64,000 bases of DNA, from NCBI RefSeq assembly GCF_026262505.1, contig NC_067205.1, positions 24,213,585-24,277,584 on the forward strand, in the 5' to 3' direction. Of this stretch, positions 38,526 to 49,077 are shown piece after piece; the first letter of the stretch is position 1, and every line of letters begins with the position of its first letter. The position numbers and the translations under genes were made by a program. Source of the DNA: Trichomonas vaginalis G3. Lineage: Eukaryota; Parabasalia; Trichomonadida; Trichomonadidae. The notes beneath the pieces are model-generated. The model was not told the DNA's origin. It saw only the letters and a program-made list of their open reading frames with translations, and ran no database searches.

Positions 38526-39540
38526 ATTTTGCCAAAAAGGAGTTTTATTAAATAAAGATGGGCATAAACACAATAAAGATCTTCTCAATGATTTTATCAT
38601 ATACTAGAATCAAAATCTCGAGCACAAAAGTGACATTGAATACTAGTAAGTATAGAATTTCCATGTAAACTATTCATTTCTATCGTTTTTTGTAGTCCAC
38701 ATTTCCTCACTCTCGATTTTACTCATAAAAATATTAAAAAATCACTATACAATATATAAAATATATATTTATATGGTTAAAACAATGTTATTTTTGCGAG
38801 ATTTCATCTGAAATTAAATTGAAGGATTTTTTGAATTTTGAACTAAAATTTGTGTTCGGCAATTATTGAATAATCAATTGGAATATGAAAGAAATACTTT
38901 AAAATTGAATAGAATGTGCCGATAGAATTTTTCTCACAATTTTAAAAAGTTGCTCTAATTCTATTTTTGATTGAGTTTTTGTAATTGTTATATATCAAGT
39001 GATAAGCTAAAAATAAAATTTTTGTTGCATTACTATTATTGCAACAATTTGTAAATTACGTGTAACCCATGTATTACAATAATAAACACTGAGATTACAT
39101 ATTGTAAGTATTCCTTTTGAACTAGATTTTTCTTTGAATTTAAATCCGGATAGTCTATTTCATGTTGGTTCGTGAGAAGATATATAATTTGCAATGTGAA
39201 TAAGATATACATGATTCTGTGTAAATAAGTAATTATGCTTTGGGAAACTGCTCGGCATTGAATGAGATCTAATGTTATTAGTTTTTGAGATATGTTGAAA
39301 TATGTAATATTTAGCTTCAATATCATTTATTATGGTGTGTCTTTGCTGTTTTTTTGATATTAGATATCAATGACTCTTCTGGAAACGAAAAAATCATATA
39401 AATCATTAAATTCTAAACGTAAGCGAAACTCATTCAATTTATGATGAGAATCAAATTTTGTTTGGAATTGAGATATTGGATATATTATAAAAGAATACAT
39501 AATATTTTAAGTAAAAATTTGAAAAATATGAGCCTATTGG
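38526..39540. other. Intergenic, no gene supported
   Basis: AT-rich. A 96-codon hydrophobic frame on the minus strand (39036-39326) has an ATG but no homology or start context that would support it. Nothing else stands out. Confidence 0.5.
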
Positions 39541-39899
39541 CGTAATCTTCTGATCTTCCTGAAAGAAGCGCCCAGACCAGTCAGAAGCGCTCCTTCCAGG
39601 GCCAGAAAGACTAGAAGGGGGCCCTGACCTTGAGAAAGGACCCCCTTCAAGGTCTTTCTGGGACAATTCGGTTCGCATTGCGAGTGTCTGCTGCTTCTTT
39701 TGACTAAAGCAGCAGACACTCGCAATTATATGTCGCGGCAAGTGCATCTGTGGTGTCGGAATGCACTTGCCGCGAACTTCGCGCAATCTTCTGATCTTCC
39801 TGGAAGAAGCGCCCAGACCAGTCAGAAGCGCTCCTTCCAGGGCCAGAAAGACTAGAAGGGGGCCCTGACCTTGAGAAAGGACCCCTTCAAGGTCTTTCT
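39541..39899. repeat. GC-rich hairpin cluster between 119-bp direct repeats
   Basis: Direct repeats 39541-39659 and 39782-39899 are nearly identical. Each can fold: CCAGAAAGAC pairs with GTCTTTCTGG (exact in the first copy, slightly altered at the outer end of the second), and GAAGGGGG pairs with CCCCCTTC or its shorter copy; a second, smaller hairpin uses GGAAGAAGCGC. Between the repeats lie two long hairpins: a 20-bp perfect stem (39677-39696 with 39707-39726, ATTGCGAGTGTCTGCTGCTT) and a 15-bp perfect stem (39733-39747 with 39761-39775). The GC content is far above the surroundings. No coding role is seen. Confidence 0.85.
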
Positions 39900-40318
39900 C
39901 AAAGGAAAATTCAGAAAACTTCACAATTTTTGAATGTCACTTTTTCTGTATATAGAAATGGTATCATTTGTGTCTCTATTCATGTTCCTAGACTCTTTAT
40001 CTCTTTAATCATTTTTCAAAACTTGATAATCAAGTTTAAAAATTCATTATTACTAATATAATACTCCCTATTTTTATTCAAAGATAATTTATTACTCAAC
40101 AAATACTATCCAATCATGTTGAAAATTCTTTTTCTCTCTATTCATGTTGGAATACTCTTTATTATTGAACAAATACCTCCCAATCATGTTGAAGGACACT
40201 TTGATCAAAGACTATATATTTTTTTAAACTTATTCAAATACACTGTAGTACTTAATAAATAACTTATAAATGTTTTATCAAAGTTTTTTTATTAGTGTAC
40301 AGAGATTTTAGAAAGAGT

Positions 40319-40672
40319 ATCAAAGACACTTTTATTCTCTAATCATTATCAAAGAGACTTTTATTCTCTAATCATTATCAAAGAGACTTTTATTCTCTAA
40401 TCATTATCAAAGAGACTTTTATTCTCTAATCATTATCAAAGAGACTTTTATTCTCTAATCATTATCAAAGAGACTTTTATTCTCTAATCATTATCAAAGA
40501 GACTTTTATTCTCTAATCATTATCAAAGAGACTTTTATTCTCTCATTATTATCAAAGACTTTTTTATTCTCTAATCATTATCAAAGAGACTTTTATTCTC
40601 TAATCATTATCAAAGAGACTTTTATTCTCTCATTATTATCAAAGACTTTTTTATTCTCTAATCATTATCAAA
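40319..40672. repeat. 29-bp minisatellite, 12 units
   Basis: Twelve units of about 29 bp, TATCAAAGAGACTTTTATTC followed by TCTAATCAT. Two units carry TCTCATTAT and are followed by a shortened one. Similar single pieces (TTTATTCAAAG..., ATCATGTTGAA...) occur upstream. AT-rich host DNA. Confidence 0.95.
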
Positions 40673-40938
40673 ATACTATAAGGAATTAAAATACATAATG
40701 TTGAAATTTGAATTACGGAAAAAGTGAGAGTGAAAGTGAAGTGAAAAAGTAAGATATTTTTTTTGAAATAATCGTAGTTGTACAATTTTGAAACTATATG
40801 TAAAGCTATAAATTGAATAAATTCAAAAACAAAAATTGTTTATTCTTATTAATAAATTTATATTAATCAATATTTGAACAACCCGTAATTAAAATTGAAT
40901 TCCTCTTAAAATTTAATCCATACGTTAATTTTTAATTT

Positions 40939-41675
40939 GCTCGGCGAATGCCGAGCTTCCCTACTTCTCTTGTCATTCCTTCAAAAACTCTAATCTCATC
41001 GCACTTACAAACATCATGATTTGATGTATTGTCGAGAAATCTTAGACTTGTTTGTCATTTGATTATAGCATTTGAAAGTCATCTCGAAAATCGATTAACA
41101 AGACAATTTCCCAAACATCTACATACAAGTAGATGATGGTAAACCCATTAGAGTTGTTTTGCTATGATTCTTCCAATCTTATGATGAGAAAAATCATATC
41201 AAAACAGCTCTAATCGAACATTCTACACAGCTTAGCATCCAGCTAGTTCCAAGTAATGCGATTACAACATCAACGGCCAAAGCCTTTCAGAGTCCTTTAA
41301 TCATTTCTTCTCATCTCAATGTGAAGTGGCCCCAAACGAACTACAAGCTGACGTTACAACGCATTACAACCCGGTTAATACGAGCATATACATTAGAGCT
41401 GCTTTGTTGATGATCTCCTCATCAATTGATGAGAGATCTCATTATAAGCAGCTCCAATCGAACTAAAACCTACATACAAATAAGTGAAACAACTCATTAG
41501 AGTTGTGTTGCTTTGATTTTCTCTCATCAGAAGATGAGATACAGAACAAAAACAACTCTAATCAAACTTTCTACACAACTCAGCACAGTATCAATGCAAA
41601 GTAATGCGTCTGTATCGTTAACAAGCAAAGTTGTTTCGGGTCCTTCCATTTTGGAAGAATTCGGAACAACTTTGC
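40939..41675. repeat. Hairpin-bearing direct repeats (ATTAGAG family)
   Basis: Three imperfect hairpins of about 68 nt occur in the same orientation: 41147-41214, 41392-41458 and 41496-41562. Each begins ATTAGAG and ends in CTC(T/C)AAT followed by CGAAC or CAAAC. Sequences around the first and third are also repeated (CTACATACAA before, TTCTACACA and AGTAATGCG after). Further stem-loops lie at 40939-40956 (GCTCGGC-GAAT-GCCGAGC), at CATCTAC/GTAGATG near 41117, and at 41625-41675 (GCAAAGTTGTT/AACAACTTTGC). No protein is supported here. Confidence 0.7.
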
Positions 41676-41899
41676 GAATTGATAGTGTAAACCCATATAC
41701 ATGAAAGCGTGCATGCATAAAGACAGGTATTGTCAGCAATGACTACCTGCCCAGCTATGAGTGATCAGAGAATTACCATCTCAGGCTTTTTGAGAACGTT
41801 TCAGCCAGGACCCTCGTATGTTGACTGTGAGAAAGGCATCCTTTATCTGAAATAGATGCTTTTCCAACAATCAAATTCGAAGATCTTCGACGTTGTTGT

Positions 41900-42030
41900 A
41901 AAAAGAGAAGGAGAAGGAAAGAAGAGGAAGGAGAGGAAGAAGGAAAGGAAAAGAAGAAGAAAAAAAGAAGGACATATTAAATATAATGCGCACTTAATGG
42001 TGCCGAGGCGGCGGAGCGGCGGAGGCGCGA
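41900..42030. other. 73-nt polypurine tract followed by GC-rich segment
   Basis: Positions 41900-41972 are all A or G on the plus strand. At 42001-42030 follows a GGCGG-type GC-rich stretch, which is extreme for this DNA. The minus-strand reading of this area as protein is low-complexity and not believed. Confidence 0.8.
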
Positions 42031-42087
42031 TTTTTTTGACCATATATTACCGCACAGCAATGTTTTTCTCGATTTTGTACAGCCCTA

Positions 42088-42622
42088 AAACTGTTGTTTT
42101 GAATGTAATTGATGTCTTCACGAAATAAATTAGAAACTGGAACAAACAAGTTATTGTAAAAAATAAGAAACTTTGATGGCATTTTGTTTTGAAGTTTCAG
42201 TGAGAGATTCCCAAATATCTGTAAAACAAATAATATTTCCAAATACTGTTCGCACCATCTTCTTCCCTATGAAAACATGTTTTGAATAATACATTTTGAA
42301 TGCCAACAATGAATATTAATATTCATTGTTTCAGTAAAATACAGCCTTTATCCTATCGTTTTGACGGTTTTTATCAGAATTTCAAATTTTCAGGAACTTG
42401 GCAAATTATTTGACTCATGAATTTTAAAATCATGAACATTCTGAAATAAATTATCATAAAATGATCAAAGATTAGATATTAGGGTTAGATTTAATAAATG
42501 TCAACTGTAGTGAAAATATCTTCAAGAACCGAGAAACAAATATCGCGAATGTCACGTGATGTGATTCTATGAAATATCTGTTCAATTGTGAAGGATTATC
42601 ACTTAATTCAATAACATTGAAA
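42088..42622 (-). pseudogene. Mosaic of exportin-1 gene fragments and adjacent intergenic DNA
   Basis: Four pieces match the exportin region 1.4-3.6 kb to the right. Positions 42088-42227 match 44681-44820 (one mismatch seen in the first part). Positions 42228-42490 resemble 43729-43975, the spacer and 5' end beside the surface-protein gene. Positions 42499-42562 match 44490-44554. Positions 42564-42622 match 45783-45843. The order differs from the source, so the pieces were shuffled, not simply duplicated. Their divergence differs: the first piece is nearly identical, the others have drifted. Confidence 0.85.
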
Positions 42623-42736
42623 GAGGAGATTATTACTATTTCTTATTTGCTACTTCTTATATGCTCAATTGAATGAACTCAATGGTTCAATCCCTCCATT
42701 CGATGATTATTATTAAACATGTATCTAACCTTTTGA

Positions 42737-42905
42737 TTTGAATAGACTAATTAATGAAATCAATTTAAGATTTTTAAAAATCGAATCCGTTTTATCTTGA
42801 TTTCTTAAAAATATATTGTTTAATTTTCTGATTTGAGGAGACTAATCAATGCAATCAATTTTAGATTGTTAAAAATCGAATCATTTTTATCTAGATTTCG
42901 TAAAA
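42737..42905. repeat. Diverged tandem duplication of about 85 bp at 3' end of surface pseudogene
   Basis: A segment with GAATAGACTAATTAATGAAA and AAAAATCGAATCCGTTTTAT (about 42737-42815) recurs at about 42825-42905 as GGAGACTAATCAATGCAATC and AAAAATCGAATCATTTTTAT. The second copy overlaps the last codons of the surface-protein frame, so the duplication may have displaced the original gene end. Confidence 0.7.
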
Positions 42906-43769
42906 TTATTTTTCCTTCGCATGGACTTATTATATAGAAATATATTTCATTAATAAATGAATTTGTTGTCATTTCATCTGTAATAACTAATCCATTAGTT
43001 GTAAAATTATCAGCATGGCATAGAATTATATAAATCTGTCCTTCCAAGCGGGAATCAAATAAAGGTGCATCTAAATTTTTTAGATTATTTTGGAAATAAG
43101 AATCTAATATATCAATTCTATTATCCCAAGCATATACTAAACCAAATGATGTACTTTTTTGGGAGTTGTTTATATAATTACATTTTTCAATAATTCCTGG
43201 ACATGAAGAAAATACTGTTATTGTAAATTGGCTTGCTTCTAACTTCTCAAAATTACAAAAAGAAACATTTGTTGTTGATCCAACTTCTTCGGAATAAAAA
43301 CATGTTGCTATACTTGAAACGCAGTTAGTAATGTTTGTTTTTGAGAAATATGAATTACCACGTCTTTGGACAATCATTGCCATATTTGAAGAATTTCCTC
43401 CATAACAAATTGATCCTTGGAGGATTGTACTGTTGACATTGCCTTCCAAAAACATAAATTGGCCTTTTGATGAAGTTTTACTTTCACATGAACAAAATTT
43501 ATCAATAATAATGACATTTTCATAATAACTTTTGATATATACTGTTTTTGGACCTTTGTGAAAGACATTTTCGCAAAGTAAAATTGAATAATTTTTTGCA
43601 TCTTCAAAAAATACTGCTCTGTTTTGAATTTCAATGAATCTGCATATGTATATGAAGCATTTATTCTCTGTTGCTGTGACATTTTGATTATAACCTTGAA
43701 TAATTTTTGAAGGAGGCTAAATATCTGCATAATAAAACTTCCAAATACTATTTGCATTATCTTCTTCAT
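42820..43769 (-). pseudogene. Surface-protein family pseudogene (beta-helix-like ectodomain, no anchor)
   Basis: From the ATG at 43769 a leader is encoded (MKKIMQIVFGSFIMQIFSLL) with a TCATA initiator just before it. The body lies in another frame (from about 43715 to the stop at 42820), so one frameshift near 43700 separates them. The body has the Asn/Tyr/Ser-rich, short-strand text of trichomonad Pmp-like/beta-helix surface proteins (VSFCNFEKLEASQFTITVFS, YINNSQKSTSFGLVYAWDNR). The usual transmembrane helix and cytoplasmic tail are missing. It is related in style to the protein at 47869. Confidence 0.65.
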
Positions 43770-44010
43770 TATGAAAACGTATTTTGAATAATAAATTTTG
43801 TATTCCGGCAATGAATATCTATATTCATTACCGAATAAAAATATAACCTTGGCGGTTTTGACTTCAAATTCATTTCTACTAATCTGAAGCTTAACAAATA
43901 ACTAGACTCATAAATTTTGAAAATTTAGTTAATTTTAAATGATCAAAGATAAGAGATGAGAGTTATATCAAATAAAATGGTTTATTACAAACAAAAAAGA
44001 AAAATAAATT

Positions 44011-47000
44011 TTATTGATTAAGTGACATGAATTCAAGTTTCTGTGATAAATCTTTGATATCGGATGAAATATCATGAAGATGTGTGTCACGAAAAACATT
44101 TTCGTTGTTTAAGTTTTCTGGATGTTGTGGATTATCTTGAACAATATCGTTAGATGATGTGTTAAAAACAAGAGGACTGAAGTGTTTCAGTGAGATGATG
44201 AAGTCACGAATGTTTGATCGGAAATCGCGTTGGTTCATGCAGTCACGAAGTGAGAAAAGGAATCGTTCAATGCAATCAACGTTTTGGCCATCGAATCGTT
44301 CACAAATAATGGTTGAAAATTGTGAAATGTTCTCTGAAATGAATCGGTTTCGAATCAATCGACGGAAAATAGATGACAAATGACCGATGATGTCAGACAT
44401 AGATTCAAGAACCATGTAATGAACAATGTCAACTAAGTATTTGACACCATATTCACTCATGAATCGACGTGATGCGTTCTCTTGCATCTTGTCAACTGTG
44501 GTGAAAATGTCTTCAAGAACTGAGAAACAAAGATCACGAATGTCACGTGATGTAACATACAAAATCAGATTGTCGAATGTATCAAAGAAAAATCGGATTT
44601 GTTCGGATTCCATGCATAATAAACTTGATAATGATGTTCGAACAAAACACTTGATCAAAAAGATAAATGATGTGCACAATAAACTGTTGTTTTGGATGTA
44701 ATTGATGTCTTCACGAAATAAATTAGAAACTGGAACAAACAAGTTATTGTAAAAAATAAGAAACTTTGATGGCATTTTGTTTTGAAGTTTCAGTGAGAGA
44801 TTCCCAAATATCTGTAAAACATGATGATCAAAAAATGAAAATTTTTCTGTGAAATAAAGACTTAAAAATGTAGAACAACAGATTTCGAAGAATGATTCAA
44901 GATTTTCATGATGTGATGAAATCTGGGATGAAATAACACAATATAAATCTAAGATTTCAAAACAAATATTTTGACTTTCTTCATTTGTTTCGTAGTTATC
45001 AAAGTTTTTGTTGAAAAGATCAATCAAATGTGGTGAGAAATCAATGAATAATCGAACAAAATAGTCTGTGTTGTTGAATGATATGATTTTAAGACATCTC
45101 AAAAAGAAAATAAATGTTTCTGTGTTTAAGACACTAAAAATAGATTCGAATATTTGGAATGAAAGACCTTCAACAATAGATCGCATAATATCAGATTCGC
45201 AGCGCTTACAACAATAACAAAGACCATCAACTAACAACAAAAATGATTGTGATGAAACTTGACCAAAAATAGAAAATAATTCGTCACAACATGATTCAAC
45301 AATACTATTGTTGCATCCACTTGGTGTACTGACTAATAACTGTGAACAAACATGGAGAACCTTGTTAAAGTTTGATGAAAGAATGATTTCCGTTGTTGAT
45401 TCAACAGATGGAAGAATTTCGATGATGTTGTGACAAATGAAACTCAAAATAGAAATATTATCTTCAATTGAAAAGAAATTACTTAGTCCTGATGCTGAAA
45501 ATGAGATGCCACTGATGATAGATATCTTAATATCATTTTCTTCTGTAGATTCGAGTAAATTAATGATGGAATTGATCATATTTGATAAAAATGAAAAATC
45601 TTCGTTGTCTGTTTGTTCAAATCCATTACCAATGCAGCCAATACACCAACAAAGAACATTGATGTCATCAACGGTGATGTTTTCCTTATGAATAAATTCA
45701 TTGATGATTTCACATGTTTCTTGTGGGTAAAGCTGTGTTGCATGTAGAAGGTAGTCATGCATGGAGTCATATATAATGTTCTGTTCTATGGAATATCGGT
45801 TCAATTGTGAAGGATCGTCATCTAACTCAAAAACATCGAAAGGATTCACGATTTTCGGAACAATTGTCTTGGTTACATCATTTATATACGGTAGGAAAAT
45901 TTCCGTAGTGTTCTCAAGTTGGCACCTTTTTTCACGATAGGCCGTGGTCGCAATGAAAGCCCAGAAATCAATGCAGATTTGGAGAGGCTCGTCATTGAAA
46001 TTGCTTAGCATGGACACAAGGAGTGTTGACGCATAGGAAATATAACCTTCTTTGTCAAGAGGTAAAATTAATTTATAATATTTCTGGATAAGACCAGTAA
46101 CTGTATGGCAGAATGTAATCTTATCTGTTTCTGAGGATAGAAGATCAAGGATATCAGTGGATTGAGTGTATTTTTGTACTGTTTCCATAATTTTTGAGAA
46201 AATTTCTGGAACTTGCTGGCCAAATTCCGGTGGGAAGTTATTACTTTGGCATATCTCCCAGAAAATCGATGAAACTTCCACAAAAATATGGAAATTTAGA
46301 TCATATAAAATATGAAGGTTTCCAAAGATGCCAATTTGAAAAATATTGTCCATATCTATTAGCTGTACAAATGTTTTGATAGCTCTGACTGCTTTTATGA
46401 TGATTTCTTCCGATGGATTGTTTAAAAAGATATTTTGAATGAATTTTGTAATAATTGGAAATTCTTTTGAGAATTTCTCCTTCAATTGTGATGCTCTAAT
46501 GATTGTTAATGATTCTTCTGCTCCAATCGAAATTTCACGAGCGAGAATAGATATGATTTCGATGCAATTCATCTGTAATATCTCGTTCTGAGATGACTCG
46601 TTGATTCTATCTGAAATAAAGTTTGGAAAATTTTGAGGATATTCATATTTAAGAATTGAAACGAGAATTTGATCTGCTAATGTGATGAATGCATTGTTTT
46701 GCAAGTAATTCTCATCATGAATGAACTTTAAGACGAATTCGTGAATTTGTGATTTCTCATTATCTTCAATCAAGTTCCAATGGGATTCTACATAGTTTCT
46801 AAGGATTTTTAATACTAAATATCTTGTTTGTATACCATATTCTTTGCTAAAAACTGGTATACAACATTTATATGCGTCTGGACGTTTCTGGAATTGAGTT
46901 AATACTTTAAAATATTGTTTATTTGATGGATCTCTCTCTACTTCTCGAACTAATAAATCTAAAAGATCTGTATCTATTTCAGAATCTGGAATAGAGAGAG

Positions 47001-47016
47001 ATGAAATATCATTCAT
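44011..47016 (-). CDS. XPO1: Exportin-1 (CRM1) nuclear export receptor
   Basis: A 1001-aa HEAT-repeat karyopherin that carries leucine-rich NES cargo out of the nucleus with RanGTP. Landmarks match CRM1 in order: TRYLVLKILRNYVESHWNLI and LVSILKYEYPQNFPNFISDR near the N-terminus (CRM1-type importin-beta N domain), RASQLKEKFSKEFPIITKF, VLCWCIGCIGNGFEQ in the central CRM1 region (LCWAIGSISG in animals), and FFFDTFDNLILYVTSRDIRD with SVLEDIFTTVDKMQENASRR near the C-terminus. It is slightly shorter than animal CRM1 (about 1070). No intron is needed. The start codon at 47016 is the first ATG of the frame. Fragments of this gene recur at 42088-42622. Confidence 0.9.
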   Translation of the reverse strand: MNDISSLSIPDSEIDTDLLDLLVREVERDPSNKQYFKVLTQFQKRPDAYKCCIPVFSKEYGIQTRYLVLKILRNYVESHWNLIEDNEKSQIHEFVLKFIHDENYLQNNAFITLADQILVSILKYEYPQNFPNFISDRINESSQNEILQMNCIEIISILAREISIGAEESLTIIRASQLKEKFSKEFPIITKFIQNIFLNNPSEEIIIKAVRAIKTFVQLIDMDNIFQIGIFGNLHILYDLNFHIFVEVSSIFWEICQSNNFPPEFGQQVPEIFSKIMETVQKYTQSTDILDLLSSETDKITFCHTVTGLIQKYYKLILPLDKEGYISYASTLLVSMLSNFNDEPLQICIDFWAFIATTAYREKRCQLENTTEIFLPYINDVTKTIVPKIVNPFDVFELDDDPSQLNRYSIEQNIIYDSMHDYLLHATQLYPQETCEIINEFIHKENITVDDINVLCWCIGCIGNGFEQTDNEDFSFLSNMINSIINLLESTEENDIKISIISGISFSASGLSNFFSIEDNISILSFICHNIIEILPSVESTTEIILSSNFNKVLHVCSQLLVSTPSGCNNSIVESCCDELFSIFGQVSSQSFLLLVDGLCYCCKRCESDIMRSIVEGLSFQIFESIFSVLNTETFIFFLRCLKIISFNNTDYFVRLFIDFSPHLIDLFNKNFDNYETNEESQNICFEILDLYCVISSQISSHHENLESFFEICCSTFLSLYFTEKFSFFDHHVLQIFGNLSLKLQNKMPSKFLIFYNNLFVPVSNLFREDINYIQNNSLLCTSFIFLIKCFVRTSLSSLLCMESEQIRFFFDTFDNLILYVTSRDIRDLCFSVLEDIFTTVDKMQENASRRFMSEYGVKYLVDIVHYMVLESMSDIIGHLSSIFRRLIRNRFISENISQFSTIICERFDGQNVDCIERFLFSLRDCMNQRDFRSNIRDFIISLKHFSPLVFNTSSNDIVQDNPQHPENLNNENVFRDTHLHDISSDIKDLSQKLEFMSLNQ

Positions 47017-47868
47017 TAAGGGTTAATCGTCCGACCAGACAAAATCTATCGTCGTCCTAAAATCTCTACATAATTGATGTATTCTATTATATTGCGATAG
47101 GCTAAGAGTTAATATTCAATCTGCATTTTGATTTTAATGTAATTTAATTTCACCTTACATCTCAATGATATGTGTAACATTTTATCAGAATTTTAAACCT
47201 TACGGTATAATACAACTGCAATTACTTTTCTGTTCAACTGTTTTAAGTTCTCTAAGCCATAGAAAGAATGTCTAAGCTCACGAAAGCCTTTGATTACATA
47301 AAATTAATAATTTTGATTTTCATCTATTGAACAGCTGTCAGTCAGATAGCATTTGAGACCAATTAATTAAAACACAGAATATTGTTGATATCTACTTAAA
47401 ACTTTGAATCCAAATTGCGTTACAGATCGTAGAAATGAATAATTTTATGAGTTCATTATAAGTATGCATATGTGAGAATTGTTTATCGATGATTACACAA
47501 AATTATTCAAAATTGAATTTCACGTTTGGTCATTCTCAATTATATTGCAATTTTTATTGAGAATATTGATAATAGCCAAATATAGAATTGAACTCTAATT
47601 GAAAATCGAACCAATCTGGAATTGAATGAAGGAGGTTTACTTGTAAAATGGAAATGCTATATTGCATTGTCTTCAATACAATTTCTTAAATTTTCTTTAT
47701 TTGAATGTTTGTAAATAATTCTCTCAAATTATAATATCAGTAAAAATAATTAGTTACGAAATATTTAATAAATGGGGACTTATGAATTTTGCTCAATTCA
47801 AAAGAATCTTTTATTTCAATAAACTCATATAAAATTTTGTTAGATAGAAATAATCCTCTTACTTGCAA
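47017..47868. other. Intergenic, no gene seen
   Basis: AT-rich spacer between the divergent exportin and surface-protein genes. No motif, repeat or frame could be supported. Confidence 0.6.
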
Positions 47869-49077
47869 ATGTTTACACTCTTTTTCCATTTTGTTGCAAG
47901 TAATTGGACCGAATACTTTCAAGGCAATCCAGACACAATCCTTACAAGTTATATATTGCCTGATTTTACGTTTGAAGGCAACGTATATTTTTCAAAAGCA
48001 TTAGTTTTAAACTTCGATGCACAAGTAATGGCAGCAACTGCATCAGATAAATACAACCTGCTTATTGAAAGCTCATATTTCCTTAATATCAATGCTGATA
48101 GCGCTGGAGCTACAATTTATTGGGAAACAGCTGGTAACGTACAAATAGACCAGACATGCGTATCTAAAACATTTGCTACTATCCAATATCCTGGTACATT
48201 CCTTTTTTACACTGGAGAAGGAACTGTCAACATTTCATTTGTTACATCTATTGAATCTGGAAAACTTGATGACTACGCTTATAATACGATATATTTTAAT
48301 GCAACAAAAGGTAATGTTGAATATTTTAACCATACAAATTCTTTTTCATCTTCACTTCAAATTACTTCAGCACAGAAATCAAATATAACATATTCAATAG
48401 TAGCTCATATGAACTTAACGAACGATGAAGTACATTTTCAATTAGTTTCATGTGATCAAGTCGATGTTGATTATTGTAATTTTATTAATAATTCTTTCGA
48501 GTTAAGCCCAAGCACTATCCTTATTTTCCAGAATCCTGCAAATTCTAGGCTATATAACTGTTGTTTCGTCCAAAATAAAGTGTATTACATCGAAAAGAGA
48601 AGTTTGAGTGACAGTCCACTGCCAATTTCGGGTATTTATGTTGATAATGGACTATTTGATGAGACAGTATCTGGAATTGTCACAACATCTTCAACACATG
48701 TTTTGATTTTGTTGAATACTTATGATTGTAGAGCGAATTTCACTCCCACAGCAGTCAAAACTAAGAATATTGCAGTCATTGCATCAGTCAGTACCGCAGC
48801 AGCTGTTGCAGGTGGTATTGGAATTGGTACTCTCGTTTTTTGGATTGTCAAGAAAGTAGGAACACATTCTGTAGGATACGCGGTCAAGAAAGCCATGGAA
48901 GACGATGATTATGATGACTATACATACGAATATTCACAGGAAGAATCTGATAACAATAAAGAAGACGAGAAAGAAGAACAAGAGAAAGAGAAAGAGCAAG
49001 ATAAGAAAGATGAAGAAAAAGCAGATAATTCTGATGGTTTGGGTAAAGAATTATCAGTTTCAGATGATGAAAAATAG
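47869..49077 (+). CDS. Type I surface membrane protein, Pmp-like/beta-helix style (402 aa)
   Basis: Read from the ATG at 47869, giving a short signal-like start (MFTLFFHFVASNWTEYF); the two codons upstream lack an ATG. The ectodomain is Asn/Tyr/Ser-rich with many N-glycosylation sites and short repeated strands (CDQVDVDYCNFINNSFELSP), the style of trichomonad beta-helix surface proteins. A strong helix (IAVIASVSTAAAVAGGIGIG plus TLVFWIV) spans the membrane. The last 80 residues are a highly acidic and Lys-rich cytoplasmic tail. Cell-surface display is inferred from topology. A fragment of its 3' part recurs at 52153-52340. Confidence 0.75.
   Translation: MFTLFFHFVASNWTEYFQGNPDTILTSYILPDFTFEGNVYFSKALVLNFDAQVMAATASDKYNLLIESSYFLNINADSAGATIYWETAGNVQIDQTCVSKTFATIQYPGTFLFYTGEGTVNISFVTSIESGKLDDYAYNTIYFNATKGNVEYFNHTNSFSSSLQITSAQKSNITYSIVAHMNLTNDEVHFQLVSCDQVDVDYCNFINNSFELSPSTILIFQNPANSRLYNCCFVQNKVYYIEKRSLSDSPLPISGIYVDNGLFDETVSGIVTTSSTHVLILLNTYDCRANFTPTAVKTKNIAVIASVSTAAAVAGGIGIGTLVFWIVKKVGTHSVGYAVKKAMEDDDYDDYTYEYSQEESDNNKEDEKEEQEKEKEQDKKDEEKADNSDGLGKELSVSDDEK

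Noticed and set aside
39036-39326. 96-codon hydrophobic minus-strand gene
   Set aside because: AT-rich low-complexity text with no homology to neighbours and no initiator; hydrophobic frames are expected by chance in such DNA.
39451-39924. 157-codon minus-strand protein across the GC-rich hairpin cluster
   Set aside because: The frame exists because GC-rich repeats lack stops; it reads through both direct repeats and both hairpins, giving the same peptide twice.
41843-42128. Proteins over the polypurine tract on either strand
   Set aside because: They consist of Lys/Arg/Glu or Phe/Leu/Ser runs produced by the tract and join unrelated pieces (GC-rich block, exportin fragment).
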